Positions 1 through 6,346 of a DNA stretch of 13,692 nucleotides are shown piece by piece. The stretch covers positions 1-13,692 of the forward strand of contig JBAYHV010000022.1 in NCBI GenBank assembly GCA_041665985.1, read 5' to 3'. Made by a program: the position numbers and the translations under genes. Source of the DNA: CAIRYW01 sp041665985. GTDB taxonomy: Bacteria > Patescibacteriota > Minisyncoccia > Phycocordibacterales > CAIRYW01. Each line of letters opens with the position of its first letter. Position 1 is the stretch's first letter. The notes beneath the pieces are model-generated. The model was not told where the DNA came from. It ran no database searches and saw only the letters and a list, made by a program, of their open reading frames with translations.

Positions 1-62
1 TGACGTCCGAGCGAAGTCGGAACAAAGGGTAAATACCCCGCCCCTTGGGGCGGATTAAGTAC

Positions 63-119
63 GAGCGACCTAAATTTCTTACGAGCTCTGCTCGTGTAGA
101 AATTGGAAATACTCTTGTG
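63..119 (+). repeat. Hairpin module A, copy 1
   Basis: The stem is 73-79 with 98-104 (7 bp), a small 1x2 internal loop, then 81-86 with 90-95 (6 bp), closed by a TCT loop. It is preceded by GAGCGACCTA and followed by GGAAATAC and a TTGTGGTG motif. The second copy is at 10918-10974. Confidence 0.75.
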
Positions 120-176
120 GTGCGACTTTATTTTCTTATGAGGAACGAATTAGAAAATAAGAAGTACCCTTGTGGT
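120..176 (+). repeat. Hairpin module B, copy 1
   Basis: GTGCGACT precedes a 9 bp stem, TTATTTTCT at 128-136 with AGAAAATAA at 152-160, around a 15-base loop. GAAGTAC and a TTGTGGTG motif follow. The second copy, at 10899-11013, has the same flanks, two compensatory stem changes, and module A inside its loop. Confidence 0.75.
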
Positions 177-327
177 GAAAGCGAGTTCTGGTATTTAATA
201 CCTCTGTCTGCTTGCTGCGGGGAACTTTATTATTCGTAAAAGAAATAGCTTATATTCGGTAAGTCTTTCCTTTTGCAAAATTATATGGTTAAATCTAGCT
301 AACCTTGGTCATTAAAAAACTGCATAT

Positions 328-810
328 GTGGTGAAGATCGGATTCCTCCGAAATTCCTTTGACCTGCACAAAAATAAAAAAGCCATGAAAATGTTGATGA
401 AATTAACCCTTCGGTTCGGGATGTGGGTGCTTAGTCGGTCTGTTCGTCCCGGTGTCTTTGATCACAAATTCGCGATCGTTGTTATCGGCCTTGAGGAAGC
501 TCCGCTTCACAGGCATGTCGAAAAGAAGATTGCTGCATTGATTCGGATTTTTGATCCCAAACAAATTTTTCGGATCAGGGGTCCGCGGGCGCCAATCGGT
601 GATTGTAAAGGGACCTTCATAATCGAAATTACTTCGGATATGGAATGGGGGTTCAATTACCTTTCTCTTACTCGACATCCTCGTCCTATCGACCTGCACA
701 GGAGCAAGGTTTTGTTTTCCTGTTCCTGCGAAGAACGGAATTTTAAAACCAATATTCAGAAAATTTTCCGCCAGATCATTGAGGAGTCTCTCGATCTGTG
801 TGAAAATTGA
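328..810 (+). CDS. Hypothetical protein, 160 aa
   Basis: I do not recognise this family. The frame is open from GTG 328 or the next codon GTG 331; the ATG at 326 is out of frame and stops at once, and an ATG at 385 is a shorter alternative. No Shine-Dalgarno is visible at any of them. The product is basic at its N-terminus (several Lys/Arg in the first 40 residues), has a hydrophobic strand around residues 47-55 (FAIVVIGLE), and ends in an acidic helix-like stretch. No signal peptide or membrane helix stands out. The coding sequence is visibly richer in G+C than its neighbours, with many CGG, GGG and GCG triplets, which could mean different ancestry or simply a different selective history. 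A strong terminator follows immediately, so it is a single-gene unit. The long clean frame and the terminator make it a likely gene; its function is unknown. Confidence 0.65.
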   Translation: MVKIGFLRNSFDLHKNKKAMKMLMKLTLRFGMWVLSRSVRPGVFDHKFAIVVIGLEEAPLHRHVEKKIAALIRIFDPKQIFRIRGPRAPIGDCKGTFIIEITSDMEWGFNYLSLTRHPRPIDLHRSKVLFSCSCEERNFKTNIQKIFRQIIEESLDLCEN

Positions 811-813
811 ACA

Positions 814-839
814 ACCGACACTTTGTCGGTATTTTTTTT
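814..839 (+). terminator. Rho-independent terminator
   Basis: ACCGACA (814-820) pairs with TGTCGGT (824-830) across a 3-base loop, followed by A and eight T residues. It starts 3 bases after the stop codon of the 328-810 gene. Confidence 0.9.
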
Positions 840-847
840 ATCAAAAT

Positions 848-877
848 ATATGAACTTAGAGGCTTCGCCTCTAAGTA
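848..877. repeat. 30 bp hairpin repeat, left copy
   Basis: ACTTAGAGGC and GCCTCTAAGT face each other across a TTC loop. The same 30 bases with one change recur at 1431-1460, so the two copies flank the phosphatase gene as direct repeats. No T-run follows, so it is not an ordinary terminator. Confidence 0.85.
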
Positions 878-879
878 AA

Positions 880-909
880 TTGTTTAGAATTCAAACAAAA
901 TGATAATAT
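880..909 (+). promoter_or_regulatory. Promoter of the phosphatase gene
   Basis: An extended -10 (TG, one base, TAATAT; 901-909) lies 18 bases after a TTGTTT -35-like hexamer (880-885). The -10 ends 6 bases before the ATG at 916, which predicts a transcript starting at or next to the start codon, that is, leaderless. Confidence 0.55.
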
Positions 910-915
910 AAATAA

Positions 916-1461
916 ATGATAGAAATAATTTTTGAAGCACATGGAACTACTTTTGATAATGAGGCAAAATTGGCTTCAGGGTTTAATGATGTTGCTTTGT
1001 CTCCATTAGGTGAAGGACGGTCAAGAGATATGGGGAAGAGACACGAAACAGAAATTTTTGATGCGATATTTTGTTCAGATCTACAGCGTTCTTATAAGTG
1101 CGCAGAAATTGCTTTTGGAAACAAATACCCAATCATTAAAGATTCAAGATTACGTGAATGTGATTATGGTGACCTAACTCAACATCCACGTGAAGAAGTT
1201 GAATCAGAAAAAATAAAAAGAATTAAAATTCCTTTTCCAAATGGTGAAAGTTATGAACAAACTACAGCTAGGATGAAAGATTTTTTAAATTCTCTTTTTG
1301 AAAAATACAATAACAAAAAAGTTTTGATCATAGGGCATCGAGCCACTCAATATGGACTTGATCATTTAATAAATGGAATACCTCTTGAACAACTTGTTTC
1401 AGCAAAGTTTATTTGGCAACCAGGATGGAAATATGAACTTAGAGGCTTCACCTCTAAGTAG
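916..1461 (+). CDS. Histidine phosphatase superfamily protein
   Basis: The 181 aa product belongs to the histidine phosphatase (phosphoglycerate mutase-like) superfamily, whose members move phosphate through a phosphohistidine. The visible core is His9 in an AHGTT motif, Arg58 in SDLQRS, Glu81 in RLRECDYGD and the second catalytic His141 in IIGHRAT. The Arg that normally precedes the nucleophilic His (the RHG motif) is Ala8 here. From memory, related proteins with AH in place of RH exist, so this looks like a subfamily trait. Substrate is unknown; it is cytosolic, with no signal or membrane segment. ATG 916 is the first start, with no Shine-Dalgarno and a -10 box just upstream. The final nine residues and the stop codon are encoded by the right copy of the hairpin repeat (1431-1460), so the original C-terminus may have been replaced. 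It converges with recR, 8 bases away. Confidence 0.85.
   Translation: MIEIIFEAHGTTFDNEAKLASGFNDVALSPLGEGRSRDMGKRHETEIFDAIFCSDLQRSYKCAEIAFGNKYPIIKDSRLRECDYGDLTQHPREEVESEKIKRIKIPFPNGESYEQTTARMKDFLNSLFEKYNNKKVLIIGHRATQYGLDHLINGIPLEQLVSAKFIWQPGWKYELRGFTSK
1431..1460. repeat. 30 bp hairpin repeat, right copy, coding
   Basis: It is identical to 848-877 except for A instead of G at 1450. Here it is translated: it encodes residues 173-181 of the phosphatase and most of its TAG stop. It may also help end transcription between the converging phosphatase and recR genes, but there is no T-run. Confidence 0.85.
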
Positions 1462-1469
1462 AATTAGCG

Positions 1470-2069
1470 TCAGGATTTATTTTCAATAGCTCCTTTTAGA
1501 GTTTCTTTATCCAAATATTCAATTTCTGTTCCAGTAGAAATTCCTCGTCCAAGCTCTGAAATGTTTATCTCAAATTCTTTTAAGGTCTCTTTTAAATATT
1601 CTGCTGTAGTTTCTCCTTCGGATGTGGCGTTCAAGGCAAGAATTATTTCTTTGCTTCCGTCAATTATTCCTTTTTTAATTCTGTCTTTAAGCTGATTAAT
1701 TCTTATTCTTTTTTCCGGTTCTCTTTCGAGAATTGAAAGTAATCCTCCAAGTACAAAATATTTTCCTTTGAACACTCCACTTTTTTCTACCGTTTGAAGG
1801 TCTGTGTCTTTGGCCACAACCATAATAGATTTATCACGCGTATCATCTGAACAAATTTCACAAATTCCGCCATTTTTTCCCATTGTGTATTTGAGACAAA
1901 TAGGACACTGCGAAATTGCCTTTTTCACATCTTTTAAAAGGGAAGAGATCTCGTCAGAAAAACCAGAAGGTTTAGAAATAACAAAATACGCAAAACGTCT
2001 TGCTTGACGAGGACCAATTCCAGGAAATTCCCTAAATATTTCCACTAACTGTTCAAATTTATTATCCAT
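1470..2069 (-). CDS. recR: Recombination mediator protein RecR
   Basis: RecR works with RecO (and RecF in many bacteria) to load RecA on gapped or single-stranded DNA. The 199 aa length is normal. In order: a helix-hairpin-helix (FPGIGPRQARR, residues 15-25), a four-cysteine zinc site (C55, C58, C70, C73), a Toprim domain from about residue 81, and the conserved C-terminal GRGISTGTEIEYLD segment with a closing helix. The Toprim Glu, normally in a VVE motif, is Ala86 here (VVAKDTD). RecR is not known to use Toprim chemistry, so function is probably kept. It starts at ATG 2069, with no Shine-Dalgarno. dnaB lies upstream on the same strand, 147 bases away, so co-transcription is possible, although the gap holds an imperfect inverted repeat. 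Confidence 0.95.
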   Translation of the reverse strand: MDNKFEQLVEIFREFPGIGPRQARRFAYFVISKPSGFSDEISSLLKDVKKAISQCPICLKYTMGKNGGICEICSDDTRDKSIMVVAKDTDLQTVEKSGVFKGKYFVLGGLLSILEREPEKRIRINQLKDRIKKGIIDGSKEIILALNATSEGETTAEYLKETLKEFEINISELGRGISTGTEIEYLDKETLKGAIENKS

Positions 2070-2081
2070 ATTAATTAAATC

Positions 2082-2216
2082 AGAATTTAAAAATTAGAAT
2101 GCAAAAGTGTAATTCAAAATTAAAAACTTAAGATTAAAACATCTACAAAACAAATATTTAAACTTTTTAATTTTTACTTGTAATTTTGAGTTTTGCATTT
2201 TGACTTTTGAATTAGC
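2082..2216. repeat. Imperfect AT-rich inverted repeat between dnaB and recR
   Basis: Arms of about 50 bases (2082-2131 and 2167-2216) are roughly complementary. The best core is AATGCAAAA at 2098-2106 with TTTTGCATT at 2191-2199. Both arms are rich in AAATT- and CAAAA-like words, so low complexity explains part of the match. No gene or T-run terminator is seen. Confidence 0.5.
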
Positions 2217-3608
2217 TTAAAATACATCTTCCTGCATAAAATCTCCAATATTCGATCTGTCTAGGTTTAGGAAAGTTGTTCTTTCTTCGTCGAAGAAAAG
2301 TTCAACACTTCCTACTGGTCCATTTCGGTGTTTATCCACGTGAATTTGCGCCATATTTTTTTTGGTTGAATTTTCCTGATATTTGTCTTCTCGATGAATG
2401 AACATAACAACATCGGCATCCTGCTCAATAGAACCAGAGTCGCGTAGGTCAGAAAGTTTAGGTCTTCCGTTTCCTCCTCGAGTTTCTACAGAACGAGAAA
2501 GCTGTGAAAGGGCAAGTACAGGCACTTCAAGTTCTTTTGCCAAGTGCTTAAGCGATCTAGAAATTTCAGTCACTTGTTGAACAATGTTATCGGAATTTCT
2601 TGAAGAGACTGGGGTCATAAGTTGAAGGTAATCAACAATAATCAAGCCGATATTTTTCTCTCTTTTTAATCTTCTTCCGATTGAACGCATTTTTAAGGAA
2701 TTAATTCCGGGTTCATCGTCAATATAAATTGGAGCCTTGGAAAGTCTGTCCAAAGAGTTTCTAATATTTCCAAAGTCTTTGTCGGCTGAAAGTTTTCCTG
2801 TTCTAAATTTCCAAGAGTTAACTTTTGAATCAGCAGAAAGCATACGGTCAACTAATTGTCCCGAACTCATTTCGAGAGAAAAAATTGCAACGGGAATATT
2901 ATGATTTACAGCCGCTTGTCTTGCGATATCTAAGGCTAAAGCAGTTTTTCCCATAGAAGGTCGGGCTGCAAGAATAATTAAGTCTGATTTTTGTAGACCC
3001 GAAAGCATGTTATCTAGATCTCTAAAACCAGTTGGAATTCCTCGAAGTGCTCCTCCAGATTTGTGAAGATTTTCTAATCTTTCCCAAGCCTCACTAAGAG
3101 TGTCTTTAATATCAATAAATTTTTTGGAACTACCTGATGTAGAAATTTCAAAAACTTCTTTTTCGGCTTTATCAATAATTTCTTCAATACCTTCAGTAGA
3201 ACCGTATCCCATTTCACTAATATTTTCTGCGGCTTCAATAAGACGGCGAAGTAAATATTTATTTTTTACCAATTCGGCGTAGTAAACTGCATTGGCTGTA
3301 GAAGGTACGCTTTGAACTAATTCAGTAAGATAACTTTTTCCGCCGATAGCTTGCAGAGTATTTTTATTTTCTAGTTTTGTTGAAAGTGAAAGCAGATCAA
3401 TAGGTTCATTTTTTGAAAAAAGCTCCATCATTCCTCCAAAGATCATCCTGTGTTTTTCTGCGTAAAAAGATTCTTGAAAAACCAGATCAGCCACATCGTG
3501 AATTACATCAGGCCTAAGCATGATCGCTCCAAGAAGAGCCATTTCACTTTCGATGTGTTGAGGCGGAATTCGAAGACTGTCTCTTTTTATGCTTTTTGTG
3601 ATTGCCAT
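2217..3608 (-). CDS. dnaB: Replicative DNA helicase DnaB
   Basis: DnaB is the hexameric ATP-driven 5'-3' helicase at the replication fork and binds primase through its N-terminal domain. The 463 aa protein is full length. The N-terminal domain (about residues 14-125) opens with IPPQHIESEMALLGA, and the RecA-like C-terminal domain starts near residue 185. Walker A is ARPSMGKT (215-222), Walker B is LIIVDYLQL with Asp326, and the C-terminal signature SDLRDSGSIEQDAD (386-399) and HRED (405-408) are present. No intein interrupts the Walker A motif. It starts at ATG 3608, just after an AGGTGA that is too close to act as a normal Shine-Dalgarno, while an extended -10 ends 6 bases before the ATG, so a leaderless transcript is likely. 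Upstream lie three 11-bp GC-containing repeats resembling weak DnaA boxes. recR follows on the same strand. Confidence 0.98.
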   Translation of the reverse strand: MAITKSIKRDSLRIPPQHIESEMALLGAIMLRPDVIHDVADLVFQESFYAEKHRMIFGGMMELFSKNEPIDLLSLSTKLENKNTLQAIGGKSYLTELVQSVPSTANAVYYAELVKNKYLLRRLIEAAENISEMGYGSTEGIEEIIDKAEKEVFEISTSGSSKKFIDIKDTLSEAWERLENLHKSGGALRGIPTGFRDLDNMLSGLQKSDLIILAARPSMGKTALALDIARQAAVNHNIPVAIFSLEMSSGQLVDRMLSADSKVNSWKFRTGKLSADKDFGNIRNSLDRLSKAPIYIDDEPGINSLKMRSIGRRLKREKNIGLIIVDYLQLMTPVSSRNSDNIVQQVTEISRSLKHLAKELEVPVLALSQLSRSVETRGGNGRPKLSDLRDSGSIEQDADVVMFIHREDKYQENSTKKNMAQIHVDKHRNGPVGSVELFFDEERTTFLNLDRSNIGDFMQEDVF

Positions 3609-3614
3609 TCACCT

Positions 3615-3623
3615 ATTCTATCA
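3615..3623 (-). promoter_or_regulatory. Extended -10 of dnaB
   Basis: On the minus strand this reads TG, A, TAGAAT, six bases before the dnaB ATG. No clear -35 accompanies it, as is common with extended -10 promoters. Confidence 0.45.
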
Positions 3624-3658
3624 GGTAGTAAATTATCTAAAAGCTTTTTAATAGGACA

Positions 3659-3690
3659 AAGCTGTGGTAAAGCTGGGGATAGCTTTTGGG
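3659..3690. promoter_or_regulatory. Three 11-bp repeats, weak DnaA-box-like
   Basis: AAGCTGTGGTA, AAGCTGGGGAT and AGCTTTTGGGC follow each other at 11-base spacing. The first two contain TGTGGTAAA and TGGGGATAG, each two mismatches from the complement of the DnaA box TTATCCACA. They sit between the divergent dnaB and nucleotidyltransferase genes. Confidence 0.4.
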
Positions 3691-3714
3691 CTTTTAAAAT
3701 TGGCAGTTATTAGA

Positions 3715-3720
3715 TATAAT
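3715..3720 (+). promoter_or_regulatory. -10 of the nucleotidyltransferase gene
   Basis: A perfect TATAAT ends 8 bases before ATG 3729. The -35 region (TTTTAA at 3692-3697, 17-base spacer) is weak. No Shine-Dalgarno is present, so a leaderless start is expected. Confidence 0.55.
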
Positions 3721-3728
3721 TTTGCCTT

Positions 3729-4412
3729 ATGAAAGCCATTATATTAGCCGCAGGAAAAGGAACTCGTATGGGAGATCTTTCCGTTTTGACTCCAAAGCCA
3801 ATGCTTAAGGTTTTAGGAAAAACACTACTTGAACACAAACTTGATAGTTTGCCTTCATCTATCGATGAGGTAATTTTGGTTGTGGGACACCTAAAAAATA
3901 AAATTACAGATACGATCGGAGAATTCTACAAAGGCAGAAGAATTATTTACGTTGTTCAGGATGAACTTTTGGGAACTGCTCATTCATTGTTTTTATGCAA
4001 AGAAATTTTAAAAGATGAAAAAAAGTTTTTGGTAATGATGGGAGATGATATTTATTCCAAAGAAGATATGGAAGAGTGTTTGAAATACGAGTGGTCTATT
4101 TTAATGAGAGAAGTTGATTCACTTAAAGGAAAAGCAAAAGTAATTTTTGACGAAGAAGGACATATCAAGAATATTCTTGAAAAATACACAGTAGATGAAA
4201 AAGGTTTTGTGTGCGCTGGAATGTATACTATGACTCCAAAAATTTTCGATTATGAAATGGTAAAAATTACAGATAAGGAATATGGCCTACCACAAACAAT
4301 TCTCTCTGCAAAAAATGATTTTAATATAAAGGCCATTCAGGCACGATTTTGGCTTCAGATCACTGCACCGGAAGATCTGAAGATCGCTGAAACTTTTTTG
4401 AGTATTAAATAA
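3729..4412 (+). CDS. Sugar nucleotidyltransferase family protein
   Basis: The protein (227 aa) has the NTP_transferase Rossmann-like fold that couples a sugar phosphate to an NTP, giving NDP-sugar and pyrophosphate for cell-surface or lipopolysaccharide-like polymers. The signature loop LAAGKGTRM is at residues 6-14, the conserved PKPM with Lys23 follows, GTAHSL (82-87) matches the base-binding region of the RmlA/GlmU type, and GDD (105-107) carries the metal-binding Asp. A YGLPQ motif is at 185-189. There is only the catalytic domain: no C-terminal left-handed beta-helix (as in GlmU) or other extension. Substrate cannot be told from sequence; glucose-1-phosphate thymidylyl- or N-acetylglucosamine-1-phosphate uridylyl-transfer are both possible. 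It stands alone between divergent dnaB and convergent cysS. Confidence 0.88.
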   Translation: MKAIILAAGKGTRMGDLSVLTPKPMLKVLGKTLLEHKLDSLPSSIDEVILVVGHLKNKITDTIGEFYKGRRIIYVVQDELLGTAHSLFLCKEILKDEKKFLVMMGDDIYSKEDMEECLKYEWSILMREVDSLKGKAKVIFDEEGHIKNILEKYTVDEKGFVCAGMYTMTPKIFDYEMVKITDKEYGLPQTILSAKNDFNIKAIQARFWLQITAPEDLKIAETFLSIK

Positions 4413-4424
4413 ATCCTATCTAGG

Positions 4425-4460
4425 TTTAGGGCGGTCTAAAAGGTTTTAGACCGCCCTAAA
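4425..4460. repeat. Perfect 17-bp palindrome
   Basis: TTTAGGGCGGTCTAAAA (4425-4441) and its exact complement (4444-4460) are separated by GG. It lies between the converging nucleotidyltransferase and cysS genes. No T-run follows on either strand, so it is at most a weak bidirectional terminator; it may be a mobile palindromic repeat. Confidence 0.85.
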
Positions 4461-4541
4461 GGAAATTTAGCTATATTATATAACGTATAATTGGGTATGC
4501 AATATATGTTGAAAAATATTCCAATAAATAAAGGATATTTG

Positions 4542-5972
4542 TTAGATTATCTTTAATTTTTGATCGGAAGATGAGTCGATTATTTCGTATCCAAGTCTTT
4601 TTATTTTTTCTCTAATTTCATCTGCTTTTGCCCAGTCTTTATTTTCTTTAGCGATTTTTCTTTCATCGAGAAGTTTTTGAATTTCTGCAGGAATTTCAAT
4701 TTCTGTTTTTTTAACTTCAGAAAGTTCAAATCCAAGTACTTTATCAAAATCTAGGATAGTAGCTTTTTTATCTTCATCTGATAGGGAGGTATCTTTCAAA
4801 ATTTCCCAAACAAGTGCTATTGCTTTTGGTGTATCAAGATCATCATTGGTCGCTGTATTAAATTTTTCTTTATATTTTAAATTTATTTTCCCAATTTTTT
4901 CTGTATTTGAAATAAATTCAGCGAGCCGTTCAAACGCAGTTTGAGCGGCTTTAATTGCGTCAATTGAAAAATCCATTCGAGTTGAATAGCGAGATTGTAA
5001 GAGCCAGTATCTATAAGCTAGGGGATTTATCCCTTTTTCTATTAAAGTATTTAGAGTCAGAAAATTTTCACCAGATTTAGCCATTTTATCTTCTCCTATT
5101 GTGATGAAATTGTTGTGTAGCCAATAATTCGCAAGTAATTTACCTGTAGCTGCTTCTGATTGAGCGATTTCATTATTGTGATGTACAGGAATGTGATCAA
5201 TTCCTCCTGTGTGAATATCAAAAGTATTTCCCAGATATTTCATTGCCATAGCAGAACATTCAATGTGCCAACCAGGAAATCCTTTACCAAAAGATGCTTC
5301 AAAGCCAATTATTTCTGCACTTGCAGTGAGCAGAGTCGAACTGAACTTCCATAAAGCAAAATCTCTTTGATCTTTCTTTTCTGCATTTTGAGCAATTCTA
5401 GATTCCATTTCTGAATTTGCTCCGCCAAGTCTTCCGTAATCAGAAAGTTTTGCTGTATCAAAATAAATTCCATCTGAAGTCTTGTAAGCAAAACCTTTTT
5501 CTAAAAGGGTTTCAATTAGTTTTACTTGAGCAGGAATTTCATCGCTAGCAAAAACAAATTTTTCAGGATTTATAATGTTTATTTTTTCAAAATCATCTTT
5601 AAATTTATCAAAATAAAAATTAGCAACTTCTCGCAGATTTTCAAGGGTCATTGCTTTGCCTTCTCTTTTTAGAGCTTTGACCATTTTGTCTTCTCCTTCA
5701 TCGTTGTCTGATGTTAGGTGTCCGATATCTGTAACATTAATTATATGTTTAACATTGTATCCGTTATATTGAAGAACTCTTTTTACTGTATCGGCAAAAA
5801 CATATGACCTTAGGTTTCCAACATGCATGTAATTGTAAACAGTTGGTCCGCAGGAATACATTCCTATTTCTTTTTTGTTTATAGGAATAAATTTTTCTTT
5901 TTTGTGAGTAAGGGTGTTAAAAAAGTAGATTTCTTGTCCTTTTTCTTTCTGAAATAATTTGCTTAAAAACAT
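4542..5972 (-). CDS. cysS: Cysteinyl-tRNA synthetase
   Basis: A class I aminoacyl-tRNA synthetase that charges tRNA-Cys in the cytosol. The 476 aa protein is complete. The HIGH motif is HVGN (50-53), the KMSKS motif is KMAKS (296-300), and the zinc ligands are Cys41, Cys239, His264 and Glu268, spaced as in the E. coli enzyme (C209/H234/E238). The DALR-type anticodon-binding helices occupy the C-terminal third, with the WAKADEIREKIKRLGYEI ending. Odd feature: between FALWKFSS and GFEASFGKGFPGWHIECS there is an extra hydrophobic/Ala-Ser stretch (about residues 211-222) where I expect a short charged linker; its DNA (5307-5342) looks like a repeat rather than native coding sequence. It starts at ATG 5972 with a -10 box 9 bases upstream and no Shine-Dalgarno. 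Confidence 0.97.
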   Translation of the reverse strand: MFLSKLFQKEKGQEIYFFNTLTHKKEKFIPINKKEIGMYSCGPTVYNYMHVGNLRSYVFADTVKRVLQYNGYNVKHIINVTDIGHLTSDNDEGEDKMVKALKREGKAMTLENLREVANFYFDKFKDDFEKINIINPEKFVFASDEIPAQVKLIETLLEKGFAYKTSDGIYFDTAKLSDYGRLGGANSEMESRIAQNAEKKDQRDFALWKFSSTLLTASAEIIGFEASFGKGFPGWHIECSAMAMKYLGNTFDIHTGGIDHIPVHHNNEIAQSEAATGKLLANYWLHNNFITIGEDKMAKSGENFLTLNTLIEKGINPLAYRYWLLQSRYSTRMDFSIDAIKAAQTAFERLAEFISNTEKIGKINLKYKEKFNTATNDDLDTPKAIALVWEILKDTSLSDEDKKATILDFDKVLGFELSEVKKTEIEIPAEIQKLLDERKIAKENKDWAKADEIREKIKRLGYEIIDSSSDQKLKII

Positions 5973-5981
5973 TGCTTTGAA

Positions 5982-6010
5982 ATTATACTATGGTTTGTCA
6001 TTCCCGTGAA
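5982..6010 (-). promoter_or_regulatory. cysS promoter overlapping a hairpin
   Basis: On the minus strand TTCACG (6010-6005), a 17-base spacer and TATAAT (5987-5982) precede the cysS ATG by 9 bases. The -35 falls inside the hairpin at 6001-6018. Confidence 0.5.
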
Positions 6011-6018
6011 AACGGGAA
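6001..6018. repeat. TTCCCGT / ACGGGAA hairpin repeat
   Basis: A 7 bp perfect stem (6001-6007 with 6012-6018) closes a GAAA loop, preceded by GTCA and followed by TTCAG. It resembles the widespread bacterial intergenic repeat GTCATTCCCGC-GAAA-GCGGGAATCCAG, with one pair changed from C-G to T-A on both sides. Confidence 0.65.
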
Positions 6019-6031
6019 TTCAGAGTAGTAA

Positions 6032-6076
6032 AACTTGGAGGCCAGACCTCTCAAGAGGAGGTCTGGCCTCCAAGTT
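6032..6076. repeat. Perfect 19-bp palindrome
   Basis: The arm at 6032-6050 (AACTTGGAGG, CCAGA, CCTC) is exactly complementary to 6058-6076 across a 7-base loop. Each arm itself contains a GAGG-N5-CCTC inverted repeat, similar to the AACTTAGAGG-N5-CCTCTAAGT repeats at 848 and 1431, so this looks like an inverted duplication of the same unit. It lies between divergent promoters and has no T-run. Confidence 0.85.
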
Positions 6077-6346
6077 GACTGAATTTATTTCTATGATCAT
6101 TTTCTTGCTCCAAACGCTCTTCTTTGAGATAATGGCAGTTATGATCTAGCGCTGAAATTTTAATTGGATTATGTCCAGAAATTAAGTTCAAAAGTTAATA
6201 AAAGTAAAGTTTTTCAAGAGATATAAGGTATAGTAAATACAAAGGTTTGGACATAATCAAAGTTAGATCTTTTTTAAAATACGTTAAATTGCTTAAATAA
6301 AGCTTAATATTGCAAAACATACATTAAATATCTATTCAAATGAAAA

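Larger units (their letters stand above)
1..240. repeat. Cluster of short palindromic hairpins
   Basis: No convincing gene lies here. Five inverted repeats follow one another: a 5 bp stem at 6-10/17-21, a GC-rich stem at 38-44/47-53, a bulged 13 bp stem at 73-86/90-104, a 9 bp stem at 128-136/152-160, and a short one at 190-202. The part from 63 to about 176 recurs in rearranged form near 10899-11013. The stretch is open in one frame for 64 codons, but the differences from the second copy follow base pairing rather than codons, so I do not call that reading frame a gene. No promoter or gene end is recognisable at the window edge. Confidence 0.7.

Noticed and set aside
45..239. 64-codon open frame through the hairpin cluster
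   Set aside because: The sequence is made of palindromic repeats. Its second copy near 10918 differs in a way that keeps base pairing and runs into a stop, so the open frame looks incidental.
4425..4460. 17-bp palindrome as a standard terminator
   Set aside because: No T-run follows on either strand; I list it as a repeat instead.
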